From contig NMRA01000037.1 in the NCBI GenBank assembly GCA_002633005.1, positions 1,358,872-1,422,871 on the forward strand: 64,000 nt of DNA, written 5' to 3'. The DNA is from Phoronis australis. Its lineage: Eukaryota > Phoronida > Phoronidae. Shown here piece after piece: positions 45,700-58,528 of this stretch. The position numbers and the translations under genes are program-made. The notes beneath the pieces were generated by a model, which was not told the DNA's origin, did not search any database, and worked only from the letters and a program-made list of their open reading frames with translations. Within the stretch, counting starts at the first letter, position 1. Each line of letters starts with the position of its first letter.

Positions 45700-48600
45700 A
45701 AGATGAGGCATTTCTCACATGGAACATTGCATTCTCACATGTGACATTTGAATGTTCCATGGAAGATTTTTCAGTTGTGCCATGTTACAAATAGAAATAG
45801 AACGTGGCATAAACACTACATTTTTTGACATGGGTTTTTCATAGCAAAAAGGTACAATGAATTTCAAGAGATTTTTGCATTTAGCTGCAGTTAATATAAA
45901 ATTATTGTTTTATAAAACGGATTACTGTTTTAAACAGTTAAGTATGATGCCTAATTATCAATAGATAATGTTTAAAACCCTAAGGTCACTGATAACCAAA
46001 TTACCAACAAACGACAACATAAAGAGTCAACACAAATATATCACATTTTTGCTTTACTTTTGTAATGGTGGTTGACTTTTGCTAATTAATTTGCATTAAA
46101 AATTCCATTTTTGGGAAAGGGTGACATCAAAACATTTTGATCATAGATCATGAACTGCTTCAGGCAGAACTGTGAAATTATAAAGATAAAAAAGTAAGTT
46201 AAAGTATGTAATTGGAATATTCTGCACTTTTAGTAACAGGCCCCACCTCTTATGACATATTGCACCAATAACACTGGTCTGTTTCAAATAATTCATCATT
46301 TTCAAAAAGTCACATGGGAGGAATTTCAAGAAACATTCCATGGCACTTTTGATTTTAGAACATTAAACACCCTTTAAACCCTCTGAGATCATGCATTTAT
46401 TGATCAAGAATATTAGATTCATAATATTGATTCCAATTTTGAGTATTTTTATTATAAAAAATGCGAAAATCTGTTTTGAGCCTCTCTAATACTCAAACTT
46501 GAACAATCAGCTTAAAGATTGTTCATGTACAACCTTTGGACAGTTCTCAGGTGAACACAAAATAAAAAATATAAAAACAGATGCATGTAATTGATACACT
46601 GTTCAGTTTGAGGGTGCACACTATATCAAATACTCTGATCTGTATGAATTTTTTTTACTTAAAAATGTTCCATGTGATGTTTTCCTAATATTATTCCATT
46701 CACCTTTTGATTTTAGAACATTAAACACCTTTTAAACCCTCCGAGTTCATCCATTTCTCAATCATGAATATCAAATTCGTGACATTGATCCCAATTTTGA
46801 GTACCTTATTATAAAAATTGCTAAAATCTATTTTGAGCATCCCTAATAACCACACTCAAACTTGCACAATCAGCGTATGATTGTTCATATACAACCTTTG
46901 GACAGTTGTCTGGTGAACGCAAAATGAAGACATAAAAATAGATGAGTGTAATTGATACTTTGTGCAGTTTGAGGGTGCACATTGTATCAAGTACACTCAT
47001 CTGTTTGAAATATTTTTTAAGTCAAAATGTTCCATGTGGTGTTTTTCTAATATTATTCCATGGAACTTTTATCTTATATGACTGGATAGCATTATTTTCA
47101 GCAAAACAGTTCACCCATTTATCTTGAAACTCACAATTACTATTACTTCTTACCTATCCCTAACATGGTTGTCATGGAAATCTAATTTGAAAGAATGAAA
47201 CATAAAGCTGGCATGAATTACTGAGTAGATGTACCTGCTTGGCACATTCAATTCTTCTGACTTGTGATGTAACATTTTCTATGTTCAGTAACTTGAAATT
47301 TTTTTGTGTTTTTGTTCATCTATTAATATAATGAAGATTTTGGATACCTGTGTGGAACATCTTTTGTAATTATACAGATATTGACTCTACGAGTTCTTGC
47401 TTACTGATTATTGTGTTAGGGTGTGAAACTCACTGCCATCGCAAATACAGTAGATTAAAGTACATAGAATGGACAGATTATATAATTTGCACATTGTGTC
47501 CTTTCATACGACAAATATATATGTATTAATTTTAAGACATAGTGTACCAATTCAACTTACCCATGTAATATATTTTCCATTTTCTATAAGTCACATGATG
47601 AATTTCGTTAATTATTCCATGGCACGTTTGATATTAGAACATTCAAGACCGTACATCAACAGCGAGGTTACCCATTCAATTGTTTTAATTGTCACATTTG
47701 TGGCATTGACATCTGAGTCAGTATATCTTTATTTTGAAGATCATGAAACACCATTTAAACATCTTTTACAATTACACTCAAACTCAAACTTAAATTCAGT
47801 GGCATACGTAACCTTATTGAGTGACTTAAAACTTTTGCATAGCTGTCATGTGAAAGTAAGATAAACGCGCATGAAGCAGACTAGTGTAGTTGGCAACATG
47901 GTATAAATTGAATGAAAAGTGCCACTTCCTGTGACACATTGCACAAATTATAGTTGCCTGCTTCAAATAATTCTTCATTTTCAAAAAGTCACATGTGAGG
48001 AATTTGATGAAGCATTCCATGGCATTTTTTATTTTAGAACATTCGACATCCTTGAACCCGCCGAGAGCATCTATTTATTGGTCATGAATGTTACATTCAT
48101 AAATGTTACATTCACGACAATTTTGATTATTTTTGTTATAAAGTTATGAAAATCTTCTTTGAGCATTCCTAATAATCATACTAAAACTTGCACAATCAGC
48201 GCATTGTTCATGTAAAACCTTTGGACAGTTGTAAGGTAAATGCAAAATAAAAATATTAAAACAGACGAGTGTAATTGATACACTCTATCAAGTACAATCA
48301 TCTGTTTGAAATATTTTTAACGTAGAAATGTTCCATGTCATGTTTTCCTGATATTATTCCATGGAATTTTAAACTTAGATGACTAGATGACCTTGTTTCC
48401 AGCAAAACAGTTCATTCATTTTTCGTGGCAGTCACAATTACTAGTCTTAACTAACCCTAACATAATTGTCACGGACAACTATTTTGAAAGAATAAAACAT
48501 AAATTTTGTATTAAATTTCTGAGGACTAGTACCTGCTTAGCAGATTCAGTAACATTTTCTGTGTTTAGTACCTTAAGTACCTTAACGCTTTTTCCAGTAT

Positions 48601-50300
48601 GTTTGTTGATTTATTCTAAACAGAATGAAGATTTTGGATAACTGTCTTTATATCTTTAGTAGTTATACTGATATTGACTCCACGAGAGTTTGCTTACTGA
48701 TTCTTGAGTCAGAAAGTAAAACTGCCATTGCAGTATATGTAATAACCCGAGTACAATTGGCACATTGTGTCCTTTAAACGAGAAAATGTATGCATGATGT
48801 TAAGAGATAATGTACGAATTAGACTCATCTATCTAATATATTCTTCAATAATCTATAAAAGCCAGATGTTGAGTTTTATAAATTATTCCATGTCACTTTT
48901 GATCTTAGAAGATTGAAGACCATACATCAACAGCGAAGCTATCCATTCAATTATCTTAACTGTCACAATCATGACATTAACCTCAGATCTTGTGTATATT
49001 TATGATGAAGATCATGGAAAACCATTTGAACATATTCTACAATTTAACTCAAATTCAATGTCGTAGGTAAATTTATTGAGTGATGTGCTGTAAAACTTTT
49101 GCATAGTTATCATGTTAAGTTTAGAGAAACGTATGATGAAAATGACTAAGCATAGTTGACAATATTGTTTAGATTGAATGAAAAGTTCCACTTCTGATGA
49201 CATATTGCACCAATCGCGCTTGTCCGTTTGAAATTGTTCATTTTATAAAATTCACGTGTAAGGAATTTCATACAACATGCCATGACATTTTTGAATCTCG
49301 AACATAACATTTAACTCCCTGCGAGATGTTCAATGATGCGATGACAGTTGTCAAGTAAAAGCAAGATAAGACTAAAAATCAAATGAGTGTAATTATAGGA
49401 AAAATGTGCAATTTGAGGGTGCACATTGAAATATTTTTTGTTTAAAAATGTTCCATGAAATGTTTTCCTGTTATTATTCCATGGAACTCTAAACTGAGAT
49501 GACTGGAGAACCTTCCTTCCAGGATAACTGTCTATCCATTTGATACACTGCGCAAATTACACTTGTCTGTTTAAAATATTTCGATTTAAAAAGTTTTTCC
49601 CAAATTTCTTAAAACATTCCATGGCATTTTTGATACATAAACATGAGAGACCCCTTATCCCCTGTGAGATCATCCATTTATTCGTTGTCAATGTTACTTC
49701 ATGCCGTTGATCCCAGGTTTGATTGTTTTTATTATGAAGATCACGAAAACCTATTTTGTGCATCCGGAATGACCATATGCAAACTTGCTCAATCAACGCA
49801 TGCTTATAAATTGATATTATGTAAAATTTTAAGACGATTGGCATAAAAAAGCAATTTAACAGATGAGTGTAATTGCTAAGTTGTGTAATTTTAGAATGGA
49901 CATTGTATCACTTACACTCGTCTCTTTGAATTGTATTTTAACAAAAAGTTGTTCCATGTGTTGTTTTCCGGATATGATCCCATGAAACTTTAAACTTAGA
50001 TGACCGAAGAACCTTGTTTTCAGTAAAACTGTAAATCCATTTGTATTGACAGCCACGATTACTATTCTTACCTATTCCTTACATGATTTTCTTGGAAAAC
50101 TATGTTGAAAGAGTGAACCTTTAAGTTCCACCTAACCACAGAGTAGAAATACTTGCTTGGAAGATTCATTTTGTGTAAACTGTGAAATGACATATTCAGT
50201 GTTCAGTACGTAAACACTTTTCAAGTTTCAGTATTTGTTTGACGTATTCATGATATAGTGAACATTTTGGATAACTGTTTGGAATGCCTTTCATATTTAT
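45700..50300. repeat. AT-rich complex tandem repeat (degenerate satellite)
   Basis: Two landmark blocks recur. Block one (GGACAGTTGT..GGTGAA, GATGAGTGTAATTGATAC, AATGTTCCATGT.GTTTTCCT.ATATTATTCCATGGAA) appears at about 46537, 46900, 48223, 49345 and 49850. Block two (CATTCCATGGCA.TTTTGATTTTAGAACATT) appears at about 46335, 47615, 48013, 48890, 49280 and 49615. Spacing is irregular (360-1320 bp), so units have been lost or rearranged. A 131-codon frame at 47469-47864 lies inside a unit and is probably chance. Confidence 0.7.
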
Positions 50301-53300
50301 ACTGGCACAACTGGGCATATTCTGTGAAAATGCGTCTGTGTACCTACGGGTTTGGAGATGTATGGTTATACGGACCGGGTACTTTAGATTTATTCGTATC
50401 AGAATTTCGTCAGAGACTAATTGACGGTGACGTTTAAAATTCTGTAATTAATAATTCTTCTAAATATCAATTTCATTGTACTTTCAAAAGAACTAAAATG
50501 TGAAAAATGTTTGTACTTTTTAGATCCCTGTCCGAGGAAAATTCTTTATATTGAAAAAGGGCGGCACGCAGGTCAACCGGGTGTGAGAACTTGTGGCATG
50601 TGCCATACTGGTTAAGTTGACAACGAGCTTCAGCCTTCATTTTATGTGTCACTGCCCTGTCCTTGGTGATGTGCGCTGAAATTCGCTGACGAATATGACA
50701 GATGACCATGATCTTTGAGAACTAAGAAAGAAGAATGGCCCTCTTTACTTCAAGACCACCAGTGCATTGTAAAGTTGAAATGTAAACTGTATTATGAGGT
50801 CAAAGCTTGAATACAATAAAAATGCAATAAAACAATTCTGATTTTTGTAGCCGTACAGTGGGTGAGGATACTCTTTATCTTCACTTAATTATAACCTGTA
50901 CAGTTTCTGATATTTAGCAGTAGGTAAAACTATAACTCAAATTATTTTGAAAAAAAAACATTTATACCACAATTTTTATTTGTAGAAATTAGGTAGGATC
51001 AGTTATGCTGGAGAATTTAAACATCAAATTTTCAAAATGTATGCCTTTTGTTAAATTGCTATTTTGTTTATAATTGGTAATAACTTCAACAAATAAGGCA
51101 AAATGATGGCCCTGGTAAAAAAATTACCCTGTCTCAAACTCGTTTCTATCGGAAATTAATCTATAGTGGAGCCGTTTTTCACAGTTCAGGATGTTGGTTT
51201 AGTATGTATTATCTTAACCTATTTTGTAAAATACCTATTCAATGTTGAAATGTTTAAAATTAAGTCCTATTTCATTGTATCAAATGGTTTGGAAAAGTCT
51301 AAAAATAAAATTCGACCGTGAACATTAGTAATGCTTGTATATGGATTAATACTCTGATTGATTAATATATTATAACATATATATATCGCTGTGACTTTTT
51401 GCAGCTGCTATGCCTGGCCCATGATACATGTGTCATACTGAACAATCTGCGAAGCAATGTCTCATCTTGCTGAACGGTATTGGGTCTAAAGAAGCTAGGA
51501 GACTCTCTAAACTTTACAATAATCAGTCTATTGTTAGATTATTCTCTTCAAAAGTCACGAATATGTAGAAATTCTTTCAAACTCCAACAATCAATTCCAA
51601 GTAGAAGCAGTTGCTAGGGGCAAACTGAGCACTCAGCAAGTTCTTGAAAATGCCTTGTTATTTTGTTTGGTTGTTTTTGATTCTCATTTTGATTCTTTTT
51701 ATACAAATTTGATTATTTATTGTGCAAATTTTGCCTGTCCTTTGCATATGACGAATGGTAATTAATGTATAAGCATAAGTTTGTGAAGTACGTCGCATCT
51801 CCCGCAGCCTACTCGGCTACTGAGGTCAGCCCTGACTCATCACGGGGGCACGTCAAATTTCAGTAACTGTACCAGTTTAGGTAATAAACTAGAGGAATAT
51901 TCTTTCCAGATCAGAAAATGTCTTTCTTTATTGCGTAACCGTGAAGATGATGCAAAGTACCAGCCTGGAGACAGTGATCAATTGCCGTGTGACTACCCGA
52001 ACGTGTGAGCGCATATCTGCGTATTGCTTTATTGGCACCGAGCAAACGACATTGGATTTACTGGCCATTAAATGTGAAATAAGAAAAAACATCCACACAC
52101 GGCGATGTTTCAACAAACAAAAACATGTTTCATCTCAAAACAGTGAGCTCCATACCTCAATTGCAATAACGCCAATTGCAATAACGCTAACCAATGCTTG
52201 ATTTTGCTACCCGGACACAGTAACCGGCGAAGTACATGTAATTCCCTTGGAGTTGCCGTGTATTTGAGTATAATAATTGTATATAGATTTTTGTATGTGT
52301 TTAACCCAGATGTATATGTATTGTACTGAATAACAAACAAAAAATCTTCGCGGGCAAAATAATCACTTGCTAAAGTTACTTTGATTTTCAATTATTAGGG
52401 AAAATATATTTTAAAACGCAAACATGGCGGTGTAGTAAATTGTGGTCAGTGAGCAGACTGGAAAATATTGCTGTGTTAGGAGCAATACGCAGTATTTTTT
52501 AATCTCTTTGTTTCATGAATTTCACCCATTGGAGAACCGGGCAGCTAGTCATTTGTTTTTCTGCTGATGAGCATCGACTCCAGCCGTACACTTGAATCTA
52601 GACTTGGTTGTTTGAGTGACGGCCCATAAACCACGATAGCTTATTTACTAATACACGCAGGACTTCATCTCTGGTGGCCGCCGACTTCCTGAATACACCT
52701 TTTACATGCCTGTCCCGTACCGTATTGCCTGGTATATACATGTAAGTCCATGACTTTCAGTAGTAGAGTACCGGCTTATACCCGAACATAAGACCATAGC
52801 CGTATAGTCCGGGTCATTTGTCATCAAAGCAAAGAATTAATTCAAATGTAAGATGTTTGCTGTATTCTTTACTGAACATCTTTATGGAGTGCATTTTGCC
52901 GCAAGCACTCTTTTATGATCATAGGCATTAACATTTTAGTCATCACTTAGGCCTATTTGCTTAAGTCTAGAAAATGTTAAATTTTCCACCAACCTACACA
53001 ACCTAGAACCACCAACCACTGAGAAACCTGACTGTATTTTATTGACAAATCCGACTACGTCTTATTTAAAAGCCGCCACAGTAGTTTTTTATATTATCAA
53101 TAGACGTCGGTAATTTAAGGTGACTGCCATTCCCAGGGCTTACGGGAAGACGCCTTCAGTTACTAAACAAGTGGGGTGAGGTACCTTATATGATATGAAC
53201 GTTTAACAGGTATGCACGTTTTATTCTATGGTGGCAGCGATATTGATATTTTTAAATGGCCTCACGGAGCGTCTTGTTTTAACTAAAAAAAGCTCCGTGA

Positions 53301-53640
53301 CCTTAATAAGGACTCTTGTCTACGATTTCCCCCTCTCTCTCACTCTTTTTCTCTCTGTCTCTCTTGGTGTAAGCAGTAGGTCACCGCATTGAATGACAAG
53401 TCCTAGACGTAGGCTGCCTGACTGTCAGTATGGATCTGATTGGATTCATGTTCGTGCTCGTGACTTTATTTCGCAACCTATGGAGCTCGGGACTTGGACA
53501 TCAGTCTTTCAGTCACAGTGGATTGTCTGAATACGTACTCCCGATTAATTCGAACTTCAGGGACAGTCAACAGAAGCCTAGTGCAAAACAGTTTAGTAAA
53601 TTACGACCCCGATGTCTAAATTTTATAGGGTTTTACATGC

Positions 53641-53744
53641 AGGCCGGCGCACCATAGGGGGCTGGGGGTATAGCCCCCCACTTTTGTCAGTGCTAGGCCG
53701 CACGTGGTCTATAGGCGGTGCACCACAGTGCTGCGCCGCCCATG
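53641..53744. repeat. GGCGGCGCA-type inverted-repeat elements in copy 2
   Basis: Positional equivalent of 27601-27733. The second unit is shortened to GGCGGTGCACCACAGTGCTGCGCCGCC. Confidence 0.7.
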
Positions 53745-54248
53745 TTTTGCTTCCGACCATAAATGTCAGTACTCAGAGCCAGCACTCAACTGAGGGAAAA
53801 GGTGCATGTGCCTTCTAAAAAGGGAATTTTGGTGGCTAAATTTTAGCTAGTGGGACCTAGCGTTACATAATGGAACGCACACCCGGCACTGCGCTTAACA
53901 CGTGCTAACAAATGTGGCTTTTATCGAAACTCCCATCACAGTTGCGATGCCCCCCGGTTTTCATCACCCGCAGACTCACGCGCTTATTAGACCGCCATGC
54001 GAAACAATGCGAAAGGACTCTTTACACTACTTTGTAGGTCAGAGCAAAATGAAAAAAAATACGTAAAAAAACTTTTACAATCATGGTTCATGCAATCCTT
54101 CATACCAATATGTTACAATAACGTAATTGAACAGTTCTGTATGAGCAGCAATTGGTAATAAAGAATCATAATATCTAACATGAATATTTTTGTTAGAGAA
54201 AAGGGAGTAAGGAAAGCCTTCAGGTAATGTCTGTTTTTATTGTTTTAG

Positions 54249-54310
54249 AATCACAGATCCGAAACGGGGGTCGTTGCCAGGGAGGCCCGTTCACAGGGAC
54301 TCCTTTGCAC
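54249..54310 (+). other. Candidate 62-nt 5' exon of TRIM gene 2
   Basis: It has the same acceptor (TTTTTATTGTTTTAG), length and GTAAGT donor as 30517-30578. The acceptor before the TRIM ATG is at 55643, so the proposed intron is 1.33 kb. The tandem copy that gave rise to gene 3 starts at 54624 and therefore lacks this block. Confidence 0.5.
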
Positions 54311-54956
54311 GTAAGTAAATGAATTTCACTTAGTTATGTTACTTTGTGTATTTTTGTGTCAAAATGTGAACTCAAATCCATGCCTGCAAAAATGTTCTTG
54401 AGGAGCTATTCTGTAATACCTTCAAAGGTGGAACAGTGAATTTGCCCAAGGAAACACTGCACTTGCGAACGCGAGATAAATTTTTTTAGGGTTACAAATG
54501 TCAATTGCCAACATTGGTCTAACAAAGGAGTTAAAAATTAAGTGAAATTCAACTTCAGAGCTCTGTCAAGTAAATTGTTCATTGGCGGATGACCTCTTGA
54601 CCTTAGAATAGATTTGTTGAGTCCATTTAATGTCAATCTTACATCTCTGAAATGATGAAGAAGAGTTTTTCTCCCTGATGTGTTCTGAAAATGTGAGACA
54701 AAGATTTGCGATTGATTACTAGGATTTGCATTTAATTTTAGAAAAAGGGGTAATATCTTTGCGTCCAAAAGTAATGCTCTCAGCAATAGCTTTTATCTTT
54801 ATTATCTCATAGTGGCCTCTAACGTGACACTGATTTTGCTTTTCATCTAGTGTATGTACTTTCGAAAAGAGACATTAATAAAGTTTTTCTTACTTTATCT
54901 GGGTCCGGAGTACAATATTTGCAATCAAACTCGACGTTGTTTAGTTGGCATTTCCC

Positions 54957-55115
54957 TTCTACTTTTGTGCTAACTCAAGATAAGTGCCTATTTTTCCCTG
55001 TCTGAGTACATTGTAGTTTAAGCATATGAATTTCTAATTTAATTTCGCACTTGATGACCCCGAGATTGGAACTAAGACTCGAAAAAATAATTTCGAGTGC
55101 GATTTCGAATAAGAT
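54957..55115. mobile_element. Internally deleted MITE relic
   Basis: It keeps the left end CTTCTACTTTTGTGC and the TTTCGAGTGCGATTTCGAAT right-hand neighbour of the copy at 31234-31510, but has lost the middle and the right end. The same deletion is present at 57832-57990, so it predates the 2.9-kb tandem duplication. Confidence 0.55.
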
Positions 55116-55651
55116 TAGACCCCGGGCACCAGTCACGGTTCGAGGTAACCCCCACACCCAAGAATGCAAACACGGGCAGTCGTGGAGTTGTGACGGGACA
55201 AGGTGAACGCTTATAAATAATTTTAAAAAGAAAGTATTGAAGAACTTTTGAGGATCCAAAAAGAAACACGACCCCCTGTTTACGGTGAACTGACCAATTG
55301 TGTCCTCCTCAAGATCTTCTCGTAACAAATAAAGATGTCTTTCGTCATTTTAGAATATTTCAATCCTTTGGTCGTCTTTAAATGTTTCTAAATGACATGC
55401 AGCAATTCTCCGATCAGTCGTGCGATTGTTCTGTTTCCCAAAGAGCTCCATCTGGTGAGCAGCCAAACATAAACCCAATGGATGTGTAATGAGGAAACTC
55501 CTCTTCTAAATTTCTAGTCCTTCACGTACGATTGAATAAAACTCCCAGGAAGGAAGGAATCGAAATTAAAATCATTTCGTAATTAAGATTCAACTTGTGC
55601 TGTTGATGAAAACTATATTCCATAACAGAGAGTTGTATAGCAGGTGCTGCC

Positions 55652-57495
55652 ATGGCTTCAAAACACTTAGAAGACATCAAAGAAGGCTTATCGTGCTCCA
55701 TTTGTTTTAACCTTTTCAACAGACCGAAGGCACTACCGTGTTTGCACACATTTTGCGAGAAATGCATTAGTGATCATGTAGCCAATACGAAGAAAAGCGA
55801 ATCCTTTCGATGTCCTCTCTGCAACCAAACCACTTCAGTTCCGGCTAATGGGGTTGCAGGCCTCAAAGACAACTTCTTCATCAACGGCCTGGTTGATTGT
55901 ATTCCTGCGGAGGATAATGTGATGTGTGACCTTTGTGCTATAATGTCTCGAGAAAGTTTGGCTACTTTCAAATGTATTCAGTGCTTGGACAATCTGTGCT
56001 CTACGTGTGCTGCAGGACACACTAAAACGAGGCAAACCATAAGCCATAAAGTTGTGGAGTTGGGGGAAGTAAAAGCGGGAAAATACTTCGAAGAGATGCG
56101 CTCTTGTCGAAAGCAAATGTGCAAAATTCACAAGACCAATGAGTTGGAAATGTTCTGTGAACAGTGTGGCGTACCCATATGTGTTTTGTGCAAGGCGTTT
56201 GAGCACGACAATCACAAGGTCACAAATCCAGACTCCGCAGTACTTCGTTTTGATGACGATATTCGTAAGTTACTTGGGGATGTCTTGCCAGTTTTAGAGT
56301 TTTTCGAGTCATGCGCAGCTAAGTTAAAGCAGCAAGGTTCCATTATAGAAAGTGAAACGAAAAGAGCTACTCAGTCAATCAAAGAGCATTTTCAGAATGT
56401 TCGACAGTCGATAAACAAAGAAGAAGCTCAGCTAGTGAGTGCTGTTAAGAACAAATGCAAAACCCTGTCCAATGAGACCAGTGAAAAACTTAAAGGAATC
56501 GAGCACAAAATTAAAAATTTGAAGTCGTCTATTGCTTACTCTCAGTACTTACAAGAGTCTGGGGAAACCATCGAGAAATTACAACAATACAAAGACCTTT
56601 TAAAGCAACTAGGTCACTTCACGGAACGGAATTTTACATGTCTCTTCTATAAAAAGCCCATTTATGCCTTGAAACGTGACATAGTTCCGCATGATTTTAA
56701 GTGCATGACTTTGCAGTTCTCGGAAAACACGAAACTGGAACTTCCAACAAGGGGTCCCGCAAGAAAAGAACCCTGTCCTGAAACAAGACCTGGAGCAACT
56801 TCAAAGCTCTTTAAAATGAAGAGCGAATTGCAGCTGAACTCGATGCCACATTGCCCAACACCACCGAGCACATCTTTGAATAATACATGTATGTTGTCGA
56901 GTGAGCAGCAATGGAGGAGTTGTTCTGATCTCTCAAAGAGAGTTGTGCAACACACATTGACCAAGATATTGCAAAAGGCTAAACCATTGACCTCTTATGA
57001 CACGAAATTGGAGGGTGATAGTGACCAAGGGTGTTGTGATCTTCAGTTTAACCGTCTCCGCAATTCGTACTTGATAATTGACAGAGAAAATGCCAGAATG
57101 AAAGAATTTGATGACAACGGCAGGTTTCAGCGATCTATTGACAACTTTAGTGACCCTATGGGTATAACGTGCACCGAAGGTGGTCTCATTATGATCGCGA
57201 ATGGCTCCCCAGGTATTGCAGTTTACAGAAGTAACTTAACAGAAGAGAGGACTCTCGAGAATAAAATGGTTTTCTTCGGTATTGATTGCGATGACCAGAG
57301 AATCGTTACAGCCGGGGGATCTAAGCTTGTCATCAAGAATATGAAGGGAGATACAAAGAAAATTGTTGACAAGAATTCTCTCGGTTTGAGCTCATTCAGG
57401 CCATTTTATGTTGCCCTGGCACCAAATGGCAACATTATTTGCACCGACGGCATGAAGAAAAAGTTGTATGTTTTAGATCGAAATGGTGCCTCTGT
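55652..57495 (+). CDS. TRIM gene 2, 3' end lost at a single-N join (about 614 codons)
   Basis: It has the same architecture as gene 1: C3HC4 RING (C15..C57), B-box 1, B-box 2 (C157..H188), coiled coil, linker and the first NHL strands. The ATG lies in GCCATGG, 8 bp after an AG acceptor. The frame is intact to AAATGGTGCCTCTGT and then meets an N. Compared with gene 1 about 95 C-terminal residues, the end of the propeller, are missing; this is most likely an unassembled gap rather than a real truncation. The linker (about 375-425) differs by indels from both other copies. The E3-ligase role follows from the family. Confidence 0.88.
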
Positions 57496-57496
57496 N
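57496..57496. other. Single-N scaffold join
   Basis: One N marks a jump from the middle of an NHL strand back to sequence equal to 54624. It should be read as a gap of unknown length. Confidence 0.8.
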
Positions 57497-57831
57497 CCAT
57501 TTAATGTCAATCTTACATCTCTGAAATGATGAAGAAGAGTTTTTCTCCCTGATGTGTTCTGAAAATGTGATACAAAGATTTGCGATTGATTACTAGGATT
57601 TGCATTTAATTTTAGAAAAAGGGGTAATATCTTTGCGTCCAAAAGTAATGCTCTCACCAATAGCTTTTATCTTTATTATCTCATAGTGGCCTCTAACGTG
57701 ACACTGATTTTGCTTTTCATCTAGTGTATGTACTTTCGAAAAGAGACATTAATAAAGTTTATCTTACTTTATCTGGGTTCGGAGTACAATATTTGCAATA
57801 TAACTCGACGTTGTTTAGTTGGCATTTTCCC

Positions 57832-57990
57832 TTCTACTTTTGTGCTAACTCAAGATAAGTGCCTATTTTTCCCTGTCTGAGTACATTATGGTTTATGCAC
57901 ATGAATTTCTAATTTAATTTCGCACTTGATGACCCCGAGATTGGACCTAAGACTCGAAAAAATAATTTCGAGTGCGATTTCGAATAAGAT
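57832..57990. mobile_element. Internally deleted MITE relic, tandem copy
   Basis: Same deleted form as 54957-55115. Confidence 0.55.
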
Positions 57991-58528
57991 TAGACCCCGG
58001 GCACCAGTCACGGTTCGAGGTAACCCCCACACCCAAGAATGCAAACACGGACAGTCGTGGAGTTGTGACAGGACAAGGTGAACGCTTATAAATAATTTTA
58101 AAAGGAAAGTATTGAAGAACTTTTGAGGATCCAAAAAGAAACACGACCCCCTGTTTACGGTGAACTGACCAAGTGTGTCCTCCTCAAGATCTTTTCGTAA
58201 CAGAAATAAAGATGTCTTTCGTCGTTTTAGAATATTTCAATCCTTTGGTCGTCTTTAAATGTTTCTAAATGACATGCAGCAATTCTCCGATCAGTCGTGC
58301 GATTGTTCTGTTTCCCAAAGAGTTCCATCTGGTGAGGACCCAAACATAAACCCAATGGATGTGTAATGAGGAAACTCCTCTTTTAAATTTCGAGTCCTTC
58401 ACGTACGATTGAATAAAACTCCCAGGAAGGAAGGAATCGAAATTAAAATCATTTCGTAATTAAGATTCAACTTGTGGTGTTGATGAAAACTATATTCCAT
58501 AACAGAGACTTGTATTGCAGGTGCTGCC

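Larger units (their letters stand above)
50304..55500. repeat. Segmental duplication, copy 2 (upstream of TRIM gene 2)
   Basis: Counterpart of 24163-31920. It lacks the 2.25-kb piece at 27885-30135 and the 2.6 kb at about 31921-34495, so it reaches its TRIM gene sooner. The GGCGGCGCA elements and the 62-nt exon-like block are kept; the MITE is internally deleted. Confidence 0.85.
54624..57495. repeat. Tandem unit 1 of the 2.9-kb TRIM duplication
   Basis: The unit from CCATTTAATGTCAATC to the N at 57496 is repeated as 57497-60378, including the upstream 1 kb and the truncated TRIM coding region. The upstream kilobase is nearly identical, whereas the gene middles differ clearly, so these are two loci rather than one sequenced twice. 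Confidence 0.85.

Noticed and set aside
47469-47864. 131-codon plus-strand frame
   Set aside because: It lies inside the degenerate satellite, is not preserved in other units, and has satellite-like composition.
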